From an uncultured Chloroflexota bacterium (GTDB lineage Bacteria > Chloroflexota > Anaerolineae > Aggregatilineales > Phototrophicaceae): 6,753 nucleotides of DNA. Made by a program: the position numbers and the translations under genes. How positions within the stretch are numbered: position 1 is the first letter of the stretch; each line of letters opens with the position of its first letter. Under the pieces are notes generated by a model. That model worked only from the letters and a program-made list of their open reading frames with translations. It did no database searches and was not told where the DNA came from. The stretch is taken from assembly GCA_937870805.1 (NCBI GenBank), contig CALMZT010000802.1, forward strand, positions 1 through 6,753, in the 5' to 3' direction. Positions 5,338 to 6,753 of the stretch are shown in pieces.

Positions 5338-6753
5338 CTAATTCAATGCCAATAAGCGTCGGATGGTCAATGCGAGATGCAGCGCAAGGCGCGTCTCTGG
5401 GCGGTTCAAATCGATCTCTGCAATCTCATTGATGCGGTTCATGCGATACAGCAATGTGTTACGATGCACAATCAACATCTCCGCTGTTTGTGACAAATTG
5501 CCATGACAGGCAAAAAATGCTTCCAGCGTCTTGACAAGATCGGCGTGCTGGCGCATATCGTATTCCAGCAGCGACCCTAATGTGCGTTCACAGAAAGCCA
5601 GCAATTTCTCGCGGTCAGACAAACTGAGGATGAGTTGATAAACGCCGAGATCGCCAATATAAAGTGGTGAATCGGTCTGCAAGCGTGCAGCGAGTTCCAA
5701 CGCTTGTACAGCATCACGATAACTGCTGCGCCATGCCCCGATTTCTCGCGCCGCCTGCCCCAAGCCAATCGCAACATGCGTATTGGGGTACTGGCGCTGA
5801 ATCTCCGTGCTAAACATCTCCGCCAATTTCATACTGGTATCTACCGGATCTTTAGAATCGGTAGCGTGAAAAACGAGCACTTCCTGTTCACGTTCGCGCT
5901 GCCAGACCAGAGCCTTCGCATGTTGACTGCTCACCAATGTATTGACGAGAGTTTCCAGTCGTCGCAGCGAAGGGGTTTTCTCTCCTTGCCAGCGCACGAC
6001 AACCGCCACATGTATTTGTGTCATATCGTGCTCAAAGCGCTCGCCTTGCCGCACAGCTTCTTGCTGGCTGACATCACCGATCAACAAGCGGTCAAGGAAT
6101 GTACCACGCAGCCGCTTTTCGGTATCGCTGATGGCTTTGGCTTTTGCCATTTCTAGCGCACACGCAGCCGCACCGTGTTCTGTGACCAACAAGTCGATGT
6201 CATCAAGTTCGTTGTCTAGCCCAACGATGGAGAGATACCCGCGTCCAATATCCTTTGTGACAATGGGGGCGACCAGGCGTGCAATACCCGGCGTCGGCAG
6301 GGATTGCATCAAGACGGGATTATCGATTTCAACCACGCGATGCCGATCCTGAATTTCGACAGGCAGGTTATCGAGCTTACGCAGGAAATTCTCGACCTCT
6401 TCCCAATAGGCGACGAACTGTGGCTGCACGGTGCTGTACAAAATGCTCAGACGCTTGTCTTGAATCACAACCGCTTTGTTGGTCAGGCGCGCCATCGCGT
6501 TAATCAGTTCCGCCATTCCTTCATTGCGCGAGGAGATTTGTGTTAGCTGGCGGTAGATTTGCGTGCCACGTCGTTCAAGCTGTCCTTTACGATCAACCAG
6601 CAGACTCACAATCGCCTTTTCGACCAGTCGAATGCGACTTCCGCCCGGCAAAGTCAGCACTGGGATACCATAGGCATTGGCTTCGGCAATCGCCGACGGG
6701 GAAGCATTCTCACTGAGTACCACCGCTGAGGCGTGCAGATCAAATGCCCAGCG
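5338..6753 (-). CDS. PucR/CdaR-family transcription regulator (5' end outside window)
   Basis: The frame is open from the right edge to TAG at 5340-5338, giving 471 visible residues. Numbering here starts at the edge. Residues 1-55 (ending near AYGIPVLTLP and a long helix) look like the end of an N-terminal PucR-type sensor domain. About 75-205 looks GAF-like (AELINAMARLTNKAVVIQDK). About 245-370 fits the degenerate GGDEF-like CdaR domain, with AIGLG and WRSSYRDAVQALELA. About 405-465 is the PucR C-terminal helix-turn-helix, with GNLSQTAEMLIVHRNTLLYR strongly matching the family pattern. Family members are usually ligand-responsive activators of purine, sugar-acid or nitrogen metabolism genes; the ligand here is unknown. 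The GTG at 6723 is internal, because the frame continues upstream to the edge and the sensor domain would otherwise be cut. It sits upstream of gltB on the same strand, so local control of gltB is a plausible inference. Confidence 0.9.
   Translation of the reverse strand, partial: RWAFDLHASAVVLSENASPSAIAEANAYGIPVLTLPGGSRIRLVEKAIVSLLVDRKGQLERRGTQIYRQLTQISSRNEGMAELINAMARLTNKAVVIQDKRLSILYSTVQPQFVAYWEEVENFLRKLDNLPVEIQDRHRVVEIDNPVLMQSLPTPGIARLVAPIVTKDIGRGYLSIVGLDNELDDIDLLVTEHGAAACALEMAKAKAISDTEKRLRGTFLDRLLIGDVSQQEAVRQGERFEHDMTQIHVAVVVRWQGEKTPSLRRLETLVNTLVSSQHAKALVWQREREQEVLVFHATDSKDPVDTSMKLAEMFSTEIQRQYPNTHVAIGLGQAAREIGAWRSSYRDAVQALELAARLQTDSPLYIGDLGVYQLILSLSDREKLLAFCERTLGSLLEYDMRQHADLVKTLEAFFACHGNLSQTAEMLIVHRNTLLYRMNRINEIAEIDLNRPETRLALHLALTIRRLLALN

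Noticed and set aside
5190..5432. 80-residue + strand open frame spanning the gap and the end of the regulator gene
   Set aside because: It overlaps the regulator's helix-turn-helix coding region antisense, has no clear ribosome binding site, and resembles no family I know. A+T-rich intergenic DNA easily yields such a frame.

Overview
The window holds one complete gene, two genes cut by the window edges, and two short intergenic regions. It reads as ordinary bacterial chromosome: intact reading frames, moderate G+C genes, and no insertion sequence, CRISPR array, tRNA/rRNA or phage feature that I could see. The divergent GltB subtype, the PucR-type regulator and the C-terminal cyclic-nucleotide-binding protein together suggest a Chloroflexota-like or similar environmental bacterium. 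That placement is an impression from family resemblance, not a demonstrated result.

Layout: (1) 1-217, + strand, the C-terminal tail of a protein ending in a cyclic-nucleotide-binding domain. (2) 218-315, a convergent intergenic gap with a hairpin that has a T-rich tail on both strands, a likely shared bidirectional terminator. (3) 316-5061, - strand, a full-length glutamate synthase (GOGAT) large subunit of 1581 residues. It has a propeptide, the Cys nucleophile of the glutaminase domain, central, FMN/Fe-S and beta-helix domains. A Shine-Dalgarno sequence fixes its start at the ATG at 5061. (4) 5062-5337, an A+T-rich regulatory gap with several inverted repeats and three exact copies of the heptamer TGTGCAA (counting both strands). 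(5) 5338-6753, - strand, most of a PucR/CdaR-family transcription regulator whose N-terminus lies beyond the right edge.

The regulator lies directly upstream of gltB on the same strand, so a simple working model is that it or another factor acts on the palindromes between the two genes to control nitrogen assimilation. gltB is followed by a convergent gene, so no small subunit (gltD) is encoded immediately downstream. The electron-donating partner must be encoded elsewhere, unless gltD lies upstream beyond the window. The points most worth a second look are the extra cysteine in the iron-sulfur motif of GltB, the long bulged palindrome behind the regulator gene, and the regulator-GOGAT pairing. 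I found no evidence for a wholly new biological system here.
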